Source: Shewanella marina JCM 15074 (GTDB taxonomy: Bacteria; Pseudomonadota; Gammaproteobacteria; Enterobacterales; Shewanellaceae). From it: DNA of 64,000 nt. Position 1 is the first letter of the stretch. Each line of letters starts with the position of its first letter. The stretch lies in assembly GCF_000614975.1 (NCBI RefSeq), contig NZ_BALM01000011.1, forward strand, positions 1 to 64,000, in the 5' to 3' direction. The notes beneath the pieces are model-generated. The model was not told the origin of the DNA, ran no database searches, and worked only from the letters and a program-made list of their open reading frames with translations. This document shows, piece after piece, positions 45,911 through 55,400 of this stretch. Made by a program: the position numbers and the translations under genes.

Positions 45911-45935
45911 GAGGTTGCGGCTTAGCTGCAACCTC
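45911..45935. terminator. Hairpin between HPP and acyl-CoA ligase genes
   Basis: GAGGTTGC (45911-45918) and GCAACCTC (45928-45935) pair to form a stem extended by GC/GC inside. It follows the acyl-CoA ligase stop on the minus strand. There is no clear U-run, so it is a weak terminator candidate. Confidence 0.4.
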
Positions 45936-45950
45936 GGTTTCAATTATCAG

Positions 45951-47549
45951 TTAAGCTTGGCGTAGCTCGCGACGTAAAATTTTACCCACAGTTGATTTAG
46001 GCAGTTGTTCAACAAACTTAATCACTTTAGGTACTTTATAAGCGGCTAATTGCTCACGACAATGTTGACGAATATCATCACTTAATTGCTGTTCATCAGT
46101 GATTTCTGTTTTACAAACAATAATGGCTTTAACGATTTCACCACTATGTTCATTAGCGCAAGCAACTACGGCAGACTCAAGGACCTGTGGATGCATGGCG
46201 AGAATATTTTCAACTTCATTAGGGTAAACGTTGAAGCCTGACACCAAAATCACATCTTTTTTACGATCTACAATGGTAATAAAACCATCATCACTGATGC
46301 TGGCAATATCACCCGTTTTGAAATAACCATCGGCCGTCATCGCGTCTTCAGTTTCCTGCGGGTTATTCCAATAGCCGAGCATCACTTGCGGGCCCTTGAT
46401 GGCTAATTCTGCTTCGGTGCCAGTGATGGTTTGCCCTTGTTCATCGAGCAATTTTACTAGAGTATCGACTAAGGGTTTGCCAATCGTTCCTAAACGCTCA
46501 TGCCCTGGTAAGTTAATACTGACTACTGGCGAAGTTTCAGATAAACCATAGCCTTCAGAAATGGTGCATCCAGTAGTAGTGAGCCATAAATCAGCGGCGG
46601 TTTGGGTTAAGGTTGTACCGCCTGAAATGGTTAACTTAAATTGGCTAAAATCCAATTGTTTAAATTGCGGATGATGGCATAGACCGATGAACAGCGTATT
46701 TAGGCCAATCATACCTGTAAATTTATGTGGACTGATGGCTTCAACAAATTGATTTAAATCTCTTGGGTTAGGGATCAAAATTGAGCAACAACCCATCTTG
46801 AAGTAAAGCAGTAAATTTACGGTAAAGGCGTAAATATGGTATACGGGCAATGGTGCAATGATGACCTCTTTACCAGTGTCTAAAGATTGGCTGAGGCGTG
46901 ACTGGCATTGCAAGGTATTGGCAATGAGGTTTGTATGGGTCAGCATTGCTCCTTTAGCCAGCCCGGTTGTTCCTCCCGTATATTGTAATGCCGCTAATGC
47001 ATTATCAGCTATGTTTGGGCGCTCGTATTGTGTTTGCGCACCTAAAGCTAATACGTCACAAAACTCAATATGCTGCAGTCCCGTTTGCGGGTGGATTTGA
47101 CGTTCAATAAGGTCAAATACATGGGTTGAAATCACATACTCAATTTGGGTCTGCGGTACCACTTTAGCGATAACAGGTAATAGATCTGACAATACCACTA
47201 AGGCTTTTGCACCAGAGTCTTGATATTGATGCACTAACTCTCGTTCTGTGTAGAGCGGGTTGGTATTAACGAGTACCAGTCCAGCTCTTAATGCGCCATA
47301 AGCCGCTATCACATATTGGACTAGGTTAGGTAATTGAATGGCTATTCTATCGCCTACTTTCAGCTCTGTATGCTGTTGTAGATAGGCTGCAAAATATCGG
47401 CTTTGTTGCTCTATATCTGCAAAACTATAACGCTGATCTAAGCAGATATAAGCAGGGTTAGCGGCGAATTCTTGACAAGTCTGCTCGATAAGGCCGATTA
47501 AATCAGGATATTGTTCATTTTCAGTTAATGAAAAAGCATCAAATTGCAT
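45951..47549 (-). CDS. Long-chain-fatty-acid--CoA ligase-like AMP-binding enzyme
   Basis: This protein of about 532 residues activates a carboxylic acid to its CoA thioester through an acyl-adenylate. It has the ATP-binding loop YTGGTTGLAKGA, the adenylate motif GYGLSETSPVV, TGDIASI and VDRKKDVILVSGFNVYPNEVE, and a C-terminal catalytic Lys in PKSTVGKILRREL. The layout is that of FadD. The start ATG 47549 (MQFDAFS) is preferred to a TTG 24 bases upstream. It is monocistronic; another fadD may exist elsewhere in the genome. Confidence 0.87.
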   Translation of the reverse strand: MQFDAFSLTENEQYPDLIGLIEQTCQEFAANPAYICLDQRYSFADIEQQSRYFAAYLQQHTELKVGDRIAIQLPNLVQYVIAAYGALRAGLVLVNTNPLYTERELVHQYQDSGAKALVVLSDLLPVIAKVVPQTQIEYVISTHVFDLIERQIHPQTGLQHIEFCDVLALGAQTQYERPNIADNALAALQYTGGTTGLAKGAMLTHTNLIANTLQCQSRLSQSLDTGKEVIIAPLPVYHIYAFTVNLLLYFKMGCCSILIPNPRDLNQFVEAISPHKFTGMIGLNTLFIGLCHHPQFKQLDFSQFKLTISGGTTLTQTAADLWLTTTGCTISEGYGLSETSPVVSINLPGHERLGTIGKPLVDTLVKLLDEQGQTITGTEAELAIKGPQVMLGYWNNPQETEDAMTADGYFKTGDIASISDDGFITIVDRKKDVILVSGFNVYPNEVENILAMHPQVLESAVVACANEHSGEIVKAIIVCKTEITDEQQLSDDIRQHCREQLAAYKVPKVIKFVEQLPKSTVGKILRRELRQA

Positions 47550-47977
47550 AAGTAGGGTCCAAGTAAATGGCAAACAGTCCAGTCTGAAGCCTAATGGGCT
47601 TTTGGCGATGGAGCAATCTTGCTGAGTTAAAAGTGTGCTTGGTAACGAATAATATTGGTCAGTTTACTTTAAGATACATGTAGTAAGTATGTGAATTCGG
47701 TAACTGTAAACAAGTATATTTTTATTGACACATAATAAAAATATATTTAATGGTAATCTATTGTTTTTCTGTGTTTTTTATTGTTATCAAAATATAAGAA
47801 TGCGTAACCGTTTGAGTTATCGACATTATTTTTATAGCCATGGCTGTAAATTTGTTATAAAAATGTAGCACGCAATAATACTAATATATTAATTGCTAAT
47901 GTAGGTTGTGGGGAGGATGAGCCGTATTGCCGCAATCAATTGCATTGTTAACAACAATTACAATTGAGAGTGATAAC
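47550..47977. other. 428-base divergent promoter region
   Basis: This AT-rich gap lies between the acyl-CoA ligase (minus) and the TonB receptor (plus). It has no credible ORF and must carry the promoters of both genes. No clear Fur box or other operator was found by eye. Confidence 0.45.
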
Positions 47978-50632
47978 ATGAAAACCAATAATAAATACTT
48001 ACCTAAGTGGAGTACGTTGAGTGTTGCTGTCTCCATCGCGCTAGCGGGCAGCATGGCAACCCATGTATATGCTGCCGAAGGAGAAGAAGGTGTTCCGCAG
48101 GATCCCAAAGGTCCTAAAATGGTCATTGAAGAGGATGTGGAGCGTATTGCGGTTGTAGGATCAAGAGCCGCGCCGCGTTCAGTCGGTGAGTCACCCGTAC
48201 CAATCGATATTGTTGATGGCGATGAGTTTACTCGTAGTGGTGTTAGCGACATGAGCGACTTACTCGGTAAAGTGGTGCCGTCATATAATGTTAATGTGCA
48301 ACCTATCAGTGATGCCGCAACGTTAATTCGTCCAGCTAATATGCGTGGTTTAGCACCGGATCACACCTTGGTGTTAGTCAATGGTAAACGTCGTCATCGT
48401 GCATCGGTTATTTCATTCTTAGGTGCGGGTATCTCTGATGGCGCACAAGGCCCAGATATTTCGGTTATTCCATCTATTGCATTAAAACAGGTTGAAGTTT
48501 TACGTGATGGAGCTGCAGCGATTTATGGTTCAGATGCCATTGCTGGGGTAATTAACTTCGTGCTTAAAGATGCATCTGAGGGCGGTGAAGTTGAAGTTAA
48601 ATACGGTCAATATTATGAGGGGGATGGGGAGTCGCCTCAAATTGCAGCAAACATTGGCTTACCTTTTACCGATGAAGGTTTTATTAACCTCAGCATGGAG
48701 TACCGTGAAGCTGACCCAACCAGTCGCAGTGTACAACGTGAAGATGCTGCAGGATTGATTGAAGCTGGCAATACTCATGTGGCTGATCCAGCGCAAATCT
48801 GGGGTAGCCCAGAAGTGAAAGAGGACGCGAAGTTATTTTTCAATGCAGGTATCGATTTAAGTGAAACTCAACATGCTTATATGTTTGGTAACTGGGCAAG
48901 ACGTAATGTAGAAGGTGGTTTCTACTTCCGTAATCCCAATACCCGTGGTGGTGTGTTTAAAGGTAATGTGAGAAATGTTGGCGGCGTGAGTATGTATCGT
49001 CCCGGGGATGATGATGTTGCCGGACAAGAAGCATGGGATGCTGCACCCTCAACGATTCTAGTTGGTGCTTTAGAAGGTGGTAATCAACTGGATTGTCCTG
49101 TAGTTGAGATCATGGATAATGTGCCTAATCAAGCGGCATTAGATTCATTAGCCGCAGCCAATTGTTTTGCATTTAACTCTATGTTTCCTGGCGGTTTTAC
49201 CCCACGTTTTGGCGGTATTGTTGAAGATACCTCATTAGCGGTTGGAGTACAGGGCACCTTTAGCAATGAAATTAATTATGACTTCAGTGGTTATTATGGT
49301 CGTAATGAATCCTCTTTTTATATTAAAAACACGGTTAACCCATCAATGGGCCCCAACACGCCAACTTCATTTAAACCGGGCAGTTATGTACAGCTTGAGC
49401 GTGGTTTAAGCGCTGATTTCAGTTATTACGAGTTTGATACTTGGTCATTAGCATCAGGGGTTGAATACCGCCGTGAAACCTTTGACATTATTAATGGTGA
49501 CACAGGTTCATTTGAAATTGGTCCATTGGCGTCACAAGGGTTTGGTATTGGTTCAAATGGTTTCCCTGGCTTTAAGCCTGAAGATGCGGGTTCATTTAGT
49601 CGTACTAACTTTGCGATTTATTTTGATGCAGAAAAAGAGTTGGGAGATTCATTCTTAGTCACTGGTGCGGTGCGTTATGAATACTATGATGATTTTGGTG
49701 CAACCACGAATGGTAAGTTAGGCGCATTATGGAATGCGACCGATGAGCTTTCATTCCGTGCCGCTGCGAGTACGGGCTTTAGAGCGCCGACGGTTGGTCA
49801 AAATAACGTGCGTAACGTGACTACTGCATTTGGTCCTAACGGTCTGGAAGATCAGGCAACATTGCCGCCAACTAACCCTATAGCAATCCAAAAAGGCGCG
49901 ACGCCGCTTGAGCCTGAAACATCGGTTAACTTCTCGATTGGTTCGGTTTTAACGCTTGATCAACTGTTTGTGACCGTGGATTACTTCCACATTAAATTGG
50001 AAGACCGTTTATCACAAACCTCAAATCTAGCATTAACCCAAGAAGATAAAGATCTATTGATTGCGCAAGGGGTACTAGATGCTTCAAGTTTTGCATCAAT
50101 TAAATACTTCACTAATGACTTTGATACCACCACGCAAGGGGTCGATATTGTTGCTAACTATCTACCTGATTGGTTAGAGGACGGTGAGTTTGCGTTAGCC
50201 TACAACTGGACTGATACCACGGTTGATGATTACAACCCTGCCAATATTAGTCGTGCCAAAGTGATTGCACTTGAAGATTCACTGCCAGCGCATAAAGCGA
50301 CCTTTACTTGGAACCAAGGTTACGGTAATAACTTCTATTCATTATTGCGCATCAATTATTATGGTGAGTATTTTGAAAATCATTTAGATGCTGAAGATGA
50401 TTATGGTAATCCTGCTATGCCAATCTTAGAGGGGGCTTCAGTCACCGTTGATTTAGAGTTGAGCTATGATTTCTCTGAGCAATGGACTGTCAGTGTAGGC
50501 GCACAAAACTTGTTTGATCAATACCCTGATGATAATCCATATGAAAAAGTCGCAGGTGCTAAGTACCCTGTGAGTACACCATATGGCTTTAACGGCGGCT
50601 ATTATTACGGTCGAGTGAACTACCGCTTCTAA
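47978..50632 (+). CDS. TonB-dependent outer-membrane receptor
   Basis: This receptor of about 884 residues starts at ATG 47978 after GAGAG, with a signal peptide ending near THVYAAEG. Close to the mature N-terminus ERIAVVGSR serves as a TonB-box-like segment, followed by the plug domain (VPIDIVDGDEF, ALKQVEVLRDGAAAIYGSDA, IAGVINFVLKD) and a 22-strand-type beta barrel ending in GGYYYGRVNYRF with the terminal aromatic Phe. The substrate is not obvious; the plug motif with LRDGAAAIYGSDAIAG is common in receptors for carbohydrates, peptides or other non-siderophore compounds. A MITE follows immediately downstream. Confidence 0.9.
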   Translation: MKTNNKYLPKWSTLSVAVSIALAGSMATHVYAAEGEEGVPQDPKGPKMVIEEDVERIAVVGSRAAPRSVGESPVPIDIVDGDEFTRSGVSDMSDLLGKVVPSYNVNVQPISDAATLIRPANMRGLAPDHTLVLVNGKRRHRASVISFLGAGISDGAQGPDISVIPSIALKQVEVLRDGAAAIYGSDAIAGVINFVLKDASEGGEVEVKYGQYYEGDGESPQIAANIGLPFTDEGFINLSMEYREADPTSRSVQREDAAGLIEAGNTHVADPAQIWGSPEVKEDAKLFFNAGIDLSETQHAYMFGNWARRNVEGGFYFRNPNTRGGVFKGNVRNVGGVSMYRPGDDDVAGQEAWDAAPSTILVGALEGGNQLDCPVVEIMDNVPNQAALDSLAAANCFAFNSMFPGGFTPRFGGIVEDTSLAVGVQGTFSNEINYDFSGYYGRNESSFYIKNTVNPSMGPNTPTSFKPGSYVQLERGLSADFSYYEFDTWSLASGVEYRRETFDIINGDTGSFEIGPLASQGFGIGSNGFPGFKPEDAGSFSRTNFAIYFDAEKELGDSFLVTGAVRYEYYDDFGATTNGKLGALWNATDELSFRAAASTGFRAPTVGQNNVRNVTTAFGPNGLEDQATLPPTNPIAIQKGATPLEPETSVNFSIGSVLTLDQLFVTVDYFHIKLEDRLSQTSNLALTQEDKDLLIAQGVLDASSFASIKYFTNDFDTTTQGVDIVANYLPDWLEDGEFALAYNWTDTTVDDYNPANISRAKVIALEDSLPAHKATFTWNQGYGNNFYSLLRINYYGEYFENHLDAEDDYGNPAMPILEGASVTVDLELSYDFSEQWTVSVGAQNLFDQYPDDNPYEKVAGAKYPVSTPYGFNGGYYYGRVNYRF

Positions 50633-50639
50633 ATTGTGA

Positions 50640-50910
50640 TAATACCAACTTGATTAAGAGGGTGATCATTCAGCGGGAGTTCAAGGTGCTGTAGACAAGG
50701 CGGACATTTGACTGGAATAGTTATTCTATTTTGAAAATGTTCAACGCAGAATACAGTACCTTGAAACCCGCACGAAGTGAGCTTTTCAGGCCTTTCCATT
50801 TCGATGTTGCATTGATTTGAAAGGGAATAGCCATTACGGCATCAATGCGCCTAGAACTGAAAAGGCTGACAAGCTCTGAATAGATTACATCTTTAATCAA
50901 ATTGGTATTA
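50640..50910. mobile_element. MITE-like non-autonomous element
   Basis: This 271-base segment is bounded by imperfect terminal inverted repeats: TAATACCAACTTGATTAAG at the left and its complement, ending CAAATTGGTATTA, at the right. It has no transposase gene and no ORF of note. Ends of the form TAATACCAA...TTGGTATTA are familiar to me from repeated elements in Shewanella and relatives. It lies between the TonB receptor stop codon (50632) and a terminator at 50925, so it probably jumped into the 3' untranslated region. Confidence 0.72.
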
Positions 50911-50924
50911 CAGATAAACTAGCC

Positions 50925-50952
50925 AAACCGCAGCATTACGCTGCGGTTTTTT
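50925..50952. terminator. Terminator of TonB receptor unit, distal to the MITE
   Basis: CCGCAGC/GCTGCGG (50928-50934 and 50940-50946) is flanked by AAA and TTTTTT. It can serve the plus-strand receptor gene and, less strongly, the convergent thioredoxin-like gene, whose stop codon overlaps the T-run. Confidence 0.85.
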
Positions 50953-51475
50953 ATGGCTTTTTTAATACATTAAGCAATGTTTCTAATGTCAATTCTCTTG
51001 GCAGTTCAATACCTTGAGGATGCGTGGGGGTATAAAAACGGTTGTAGGGCAGCCCTAACGCTTGATTCGCGTTTAAATATTGAGTTGCTATTGGGTTGCT
51101 TTGGCTAAGATCGCCGCGCATTAAAATAATATTACTGTTTTCAAAAACCTTGATGGCTTCATTGCGGTGTAAAGCATTGGCTTTATTAGCGGCGCAAACA
51201 TTACACCAATCGGCGGTGATATCGACAAATACCCGATATCCTTGAGCGAGATAATCTTCAATTTTACTGGGTGCGAGCGGTTGCCAGTTGAGTTTTTGGT
51301 AAGCCTGATAGTCTTCACCAAAATAGATAAATTTAACCATGGTGCTACTAATGGCGCCAAAACTCATAAAAATAATAATGACGCTGATTGGAATCGCTTT
51401 GCCTTGGCGACGTATTCCATATAGCCCAGCGGCAATAATAAAAAATAATAAGCTAATCAATATGGCAATGATCAT
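50951..51475 (-). CDS. Membrane-anchored thioredoxin-like protein (DsbD gamma-domain-like)
   Basis: This 174-residue protein has two N-terminal hydrophobic segments (about residues 1-20 and 29-47) and a C-terminal periplasmic thioredoxin domain beginning near residue 80 (RVFVDITADWCNVCAANK) with the redox pair Cys-Asn-Val-Cys. It resembles the C-terminal domain of DsbD/ScsB but has no eight-helix electron-transfer domain, so it needs another source of electrons. It may be a stand-alone reductase for an envelope protein. It is divergent from a LysE gene. Confidence 0.8.
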   Translation of the reverse strand: MIIAILISLLFFIIAAGLYGIRRQGKAIPISVIIIFMSFGAISSTMVKFIYFGEDYQAYQKLNWQPLAPSKIEDYLAQGYRVFVDITADWCNVCAANKANALHRNEAIKVFENSNIILMRGDLSQSNPIATQYLNANQALGLPYNRFYTPTHPQGIELPRELTLETLLNVLKKP

Positions 51476-51522
51476 TGTTGTTAGTATGTTAGCGTTAGAT
51501 TGATATGGAGAATAACATAAAT

Positions 51523-52143
51523 ATGGAATTAACCAGTTGGTTTGCTCTGCTTGCCATTTGTTGTTTGGGCGCTATGTCACCCGGACCAAGTTTAGCCATG
51601 GTAGTAAGACATACCTTAGCGAGTGGGCGACTGCACGGTATTGTTTGTGCGTGGGCTCATGCGATGGGCATTGGTTTTTATGCGCTAGTGACGTTACTTG
51701 GCTTGGCGGCATTATTACAAAGTGCGCCAATGGTATTTAATGGTATTGCTGTTATTGGTGGACTCTATCTTATTTGGCTGGGGATTCAAGCGCTCAGAGC
51801 TACTGCAGGAGCTGATAAAAAATATCAAGCAGGGCAACAAACATCTTTATTAAAAGCGGCGGCTGATGGTTTAGCTATTTCGCTGTTTAATCCTAAAATT
51901 TTATTGTTTTTTATTGCGTTATTTAGTCAATTTGTACTGAGCGCACAATCGTTATTGGGTCAAGGTTTAGTGGTATTAACGCCGTTGGTGATTGATGGCT
52001 TGTGGTATACCGTTATTGCAACGCTATTGTCGCATCAAGCGGTCTTGCCTAAGATAAAACAGCATGCACAATTGATTGATAAGATTTCTGGGGTCGTGCT
52101 GCTATTTTTAGGGGCGAAAGTGATAGTGGGAATTGCTTTTTAA
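51523..52143 (+). CDS. LysE family amino-acid exporter
   Basis: This protein of about 206 residues has six hydrophobic segments and the family motif GAMSPGPSLAMVVRHTLASG near the N-terminus, plus LFNPKILLFFIALF in the middle. RhtB/LysE proteins export amino acids or their derivatives; the substrate cannot be told here. Two in-frame ATGs (51505 and 51523) are possible; the second has GGAG upstream. It is followed by a terminator. Confidence 0.88.
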   Translation: MELTSWFALLAICCLGAMSPGPSLAMVVRHTLASGRLHGIVCAWAHAMGIGFYALVTLLGLAALLQSAPMVFNGIAVIGGLYLIWLGIQALRATAGADKKYQAGQQTSLLKAAADGLAISLFNPKILLFFIALFSQFVLSAQSLLGQGLVVLTPLVIDGLWYTVIATLLSHQAVLPKIKQHAQLIDKISGVVLLFLGAKVIVGIAF

Positions 52144-52158
52144 TTTCTGTAAATTAAT

Positions 52159-52186
52159 AAAAATGCTGCCAATGGCAGCATTTTTT
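52159..52186 (+). terminator. Intrinsic terminator after lysE-type gene
   Basis: The stem AAAAATGCTGCC/GGCAGCATTTTTT with a 3-base loop and T-run lies 16 bases past the stop. It can also serve the convergent DUF3144 gene. Confidence 0.9.
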
Positions 52187-52198
52187 AGTTGAGGAGCA

Positions 52199-52519
52199 TT
52201 AACCTTTAAAAATCTCAACAACCTCTTCTTCTTCCACCGTTTGTGTTGGTGGATTTTTGATATGGTCGTCAATGTTGTCACTCAACATATCTTTATATTC
52301 AGCAACAAACCATTCTATTGCATTTTGCTTTTCGGTATTTAAATCCGCAGATTTAATCGCAGCTTCAAAAGCGTTAAAACGCGCAGCAGCGAAACGTAAT
52401 GCAGTACCGACTTTACCCACATCTTGTTGATCTTGAACGAGTTGGTTAGCAAGGGCGATAAATTGATCTGCAAGTTGATAAATAGTGATCTCTTGCTGCT
52501 CAGTAGTGTTGTCTGACAT
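52199..52519 (-). CDS. DUF3144 family protein
   Basis: This 106-residue acidic, helical, cytoplasmic protein has the DUF3144 pattern: YQLADQFIALANQL, VGTALRFAAARFNAFEA, and EWFVAEYKDMLSDNIDDH near the C-terminus. Function unknown; the family is common in Shewanella, Vibrio and Pseudomonas. Single-gene unit. Confidence 0.85.
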   Translation of the reverse strand: MSDNTTEQQEITIYQLADQFIALANQLVQDQQDVGKVGTALRFAAARFNAFEAAIKSADLNTEKQNAIEWFVAEYKDMLSDNIDDHIKNPPTQTVEEEEVVEIFKG

Positions 52520-52650
52520 AACTTAATACTCTTAACTTTAAAGGTGTAAACTCAAGTCAGTTTACTCCATATCAACCTTGTTAAACCACTTTTTCTTTAT
52601 CAATCCTTGTTAATTGAACTAATGTTATAATCCAGTAATTGAGTGATTTA

Positions 52651-53328
52651 ATGAATACAACCATGACTAGCATTTCGACTTGGCAACAGTTTTTACAGCA
52701 TCAACAGCAACAAGCTTATTATCAACAGTTAACCGAATTTGTCGCAACAGAGCGAGCCTCTAAGGTTATTTATCCTGAGCCTCAAGACGTGTTTAGTGCG
52801 TTTGAATTAACGCCGCTTGATCAAGTTAAGGTGGTGATTTTAGGGCAAGATCCCTATCACGGTCCTAATCAAGCACATGGCTTAAGTTTTTCAGTCAAGC
52901 CGGGCATTAAAGTACCGCCGTCATTAGTAAATATGTATAAAGAATTGGAGCAAGATATTGCTGGCTTTGTTCGGCCTGAACATGGCTATTTATTGCCTTG
53001 GGCTAAGCAAGGAGTATTAATGCTTAATACCGTACTAACGGTTGAACAAGGTAAAGCGCATTCACATGCGAAATCGGGTTGGCAACAGTTTACTGATAAT
53101 GTACTCGATTTACTCAATCAGCAGTCTCAGCCGATTATCTTTTTGTTGTGGGGCAGTCATGCCATTAAGAAAGGCAAGTTGATTACTGCACCTCAGCATC
53201 AGTTAGTGACGGGGCCACATCCATCACCATTATCTGCTTATCGTGGCTTTTTCGGTTGTAAGCATTTTTCTCAAGTGAATCAACTACTAACTGCACAAGG
53301 TTTGGCTCCTATTAACTGGCAAGTTTAA
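52651..53328 (+). CDS. ung: Uracil-DNA glycosylase
   Basis: Ung removes uracil from DNA at the start of base-excision repair. The protein of about 225 residues carries the active-site motif [18 protein letters not shown] with the catalytic Asp, the middle segment [18 protein letters not shown], and the C-terminal [14 protein letters not shown] motif with the second catalytic His. It starts at ATG 52651 or the in-frame ATG 52663. Single-gene unit. Confidence 0.96.
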   Translation: MNTTMTSISTWQQFLQHQQQQAYYQQLTEFVATERASKVIYPEPQDVFSAFELTPLDQVKVVILGQDPYHGPNQAHGLSFSVKPGIKVPPSLVNMYKELEQDIAGFVRPEHGYLLPWAKQGVLMLNTVLTVEQGKAHSHAKSGWQQFTDNVLDLLNQQSQPIIFLLWGSHAIKKGKLITAPQHQLVTGPHPSPLSAYRGFFGCKHFSQVNQLLTAQGLAPINWQV

Positions 53329-53588
53329 TCGGATTTTTATTCATAACTAGCTTTGTTAATTATCAGATATTTCACACGAATTAGGGCTAAAGTTATAAAA
53401 TATTAAGCTTTGCCCTATTTATATAGGTAACTATGTATTTACTGTGCTAAATCATGGTTAAAATGTCATTTTTATGACTACTAAATTGTAGATTGATGAT
53501 ATTTAATCCGTTGTTTTCAGCGGTAAACTAAGATTTGTGTTACAATCGTTACGTTTTCGATATCCAATTTAAAGCTTTGGAGGGGCGA

Positions 53589-55327
53589 GTGGACGTATCT
53601 AATATTAATCAATTCTTTCTTATTGGGGCGGTACTGACGGCATTAAGTGTTTTGCTAAGCCCCGTATCATCTCGTTTAGGTATCCCCATTTTATTAGTCT
53701 TTTTAGGTGTGGGTATTCTTGCAGGTGAAGATGGTATTGGTGGTATTATTTTCCATGACTACTCAATTGCTTACTTTGTGAGTAATTTAGCATTAGCTGT
53801 TATTTTACTCGATGGTGGTATGCGCACCTCTGTGGCCAGTTTTAGGGTGGCTTTATGGCCAGCGTTGTCGCTGGCAACTGTTGGCGTTGCCTTAACCACT
53901 TGTATTACCGGATTGTTAGCTGCTTGGTTATTTGATTTAAGTCTATTACAAGGCATTTTAGTGGGCGCGATTGTTGGCTCAACCGATGCCGCGGCGGTTT
54001 TTTCGCTGCTTAAAGGTCGCCGTCTAAATGAGCGTGTTGGCGCTTCATTAGAGATTGAGTCAGGCAGTAACGATCCCATGGCAGTATTTCTTACTGTCAC
54101 CATCATTAGTATTCTCGCTCACCCCGATGCGGCAATTTCAGGTTGGCAATTAGCCTCAAACTTAGTGATCCAATTTGGTCTTGGCGGCGCGTTAGGATTA
54201 GGCGGTGGTTGGCTATTATGGAAAGTGATCAACCGTTTTCAGCTTGATGAAGGTTTATATGCCATTTTAGCGTTAAGCGGTGGCTTAATGATTTATGCAC
54301 TGTCTAATATGTTAGGCGGCAGTGGTATCTTATCCATCTATTTGGTGGGCTTGTTGCTGGGTAATAAAGCCACTCGTGGTAAACACGCTATTTTAAATGT
54401 ACTCGATGGTATGACGTGGTTAAGTCAAATCGGTATGTTCTTAGTGCTTGGTTTACTCTTAACGCCATCACAGTTAGGTGATATCTGGTTACCTGCATTG
54501 GTGTTAGCGTTTGGTATGATCTTATTTGCGCGGCCAATTGCAGTGTGGGTTAGTTTACTGCCTTTTTCTAGTTTCAGTAAGCGTGATCGCTGGTTCTTAT
54601 CATGGGTTGGTTTACGCGGTGCAGTACCGATTATTCTAGCGGTATTCCCCATGATGGCAGGGCTTGAGCATGCGCAGCTTTATTTTAACTTAGCCTTCTT
54701 TGTGGTGATGGTGTCCTTGTTAGTGCAGGGCAGTTCATTAACCACGGCGGCCAAGTTAGCTAAGGTGGAGTTACCGCCAAAGCCAATGCCAATTTCACGG
54801 ACGGGGTTAGAGATCTTCCCTAAAAGTGAATGGCAATTGTTTGTGTATTGCCTAAGTGAACATAAATGGTGTGTGGGTGAGCCGTTAAGCCGCTTAACTA
54901 TGCCAGAAGGGACGCGCATTACCGCAGTATTTAGACAACAGCAGTTAGTCAATCCAAAAGGAACCACGGTACTAGAGTCCGGCGATTACCTATGTGTACT
55001 CGGACAAGAGCATAATCTTGATGATTTAAGTCAGCTCTTTAGCCAAGCGCCGCAAACAGAAGAAGAAGCCCGTTTCTTTGGTGACTTCTTTGTTGATGTC
55101 AGTGCCAAGCTTGCTGAATTGGCATTAATGTACGGCATTGAGTTAGACGCCGATGAGCAGCAACTGAATCTTGCACAGTTAGTACAACAACAATTAGGCG
55201 AAGCACAGTGTGTCGGCGACCAATTTTATTGGCACGGCTAGATTGGATTGTATGTGATATTGACGAGGGTAAAGCGGCTAAAGTGGGTATTCGCTTACCG
55301 CCAGAACCTGAGCCGGAAGCGACTTAG
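53589..55327 (+). CDS. nhaP2: Potassium/proton antiporter NhaP2 (CvrA), C-terminal frameshift
   Basis: This CPA1-type antiporter exchanges K+ or Na+ for H+ at the inner membrane. GTG 53589 follows GGAGGGG. About twelve hydrophobic segments include [14 protein letters not shown] and [13 protein letters not shown], with the ion-binding Asp residues. A TrkA-C-like domain follows, then a transporter-associated C-terminal domain. The open frame stops at 55241 after QFYWHG, but the next bases encode [20 protein letters not shown] in the next frame, ending at 55327. One missing T near 55238 explains the break. The truncated form would lack about 28 terminal residues. A terminator follows. Confidence 0.9.
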
Positions 55328-55354
55328 TGACAATCTTTGTGATCAACAGATAAT

Positions 55355-55381
55355 AAAAAGGCGCTTAATTGCGCCTTTTTG
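55355..55381. terminator. Bidirectional intrinsic terminator
   Basis: The stem AAAAAGGCGC/GCGCCTTTTT with a 6-base loop lies 28 bases past the restored nhaP2 stop. It is placed between nhaP2 and the convergent acyltransferase gene and has T-runs on both strands. Confidence 0.92.
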
Positions 55382-55400
55382 CTGTTTTGATACTGATAAA

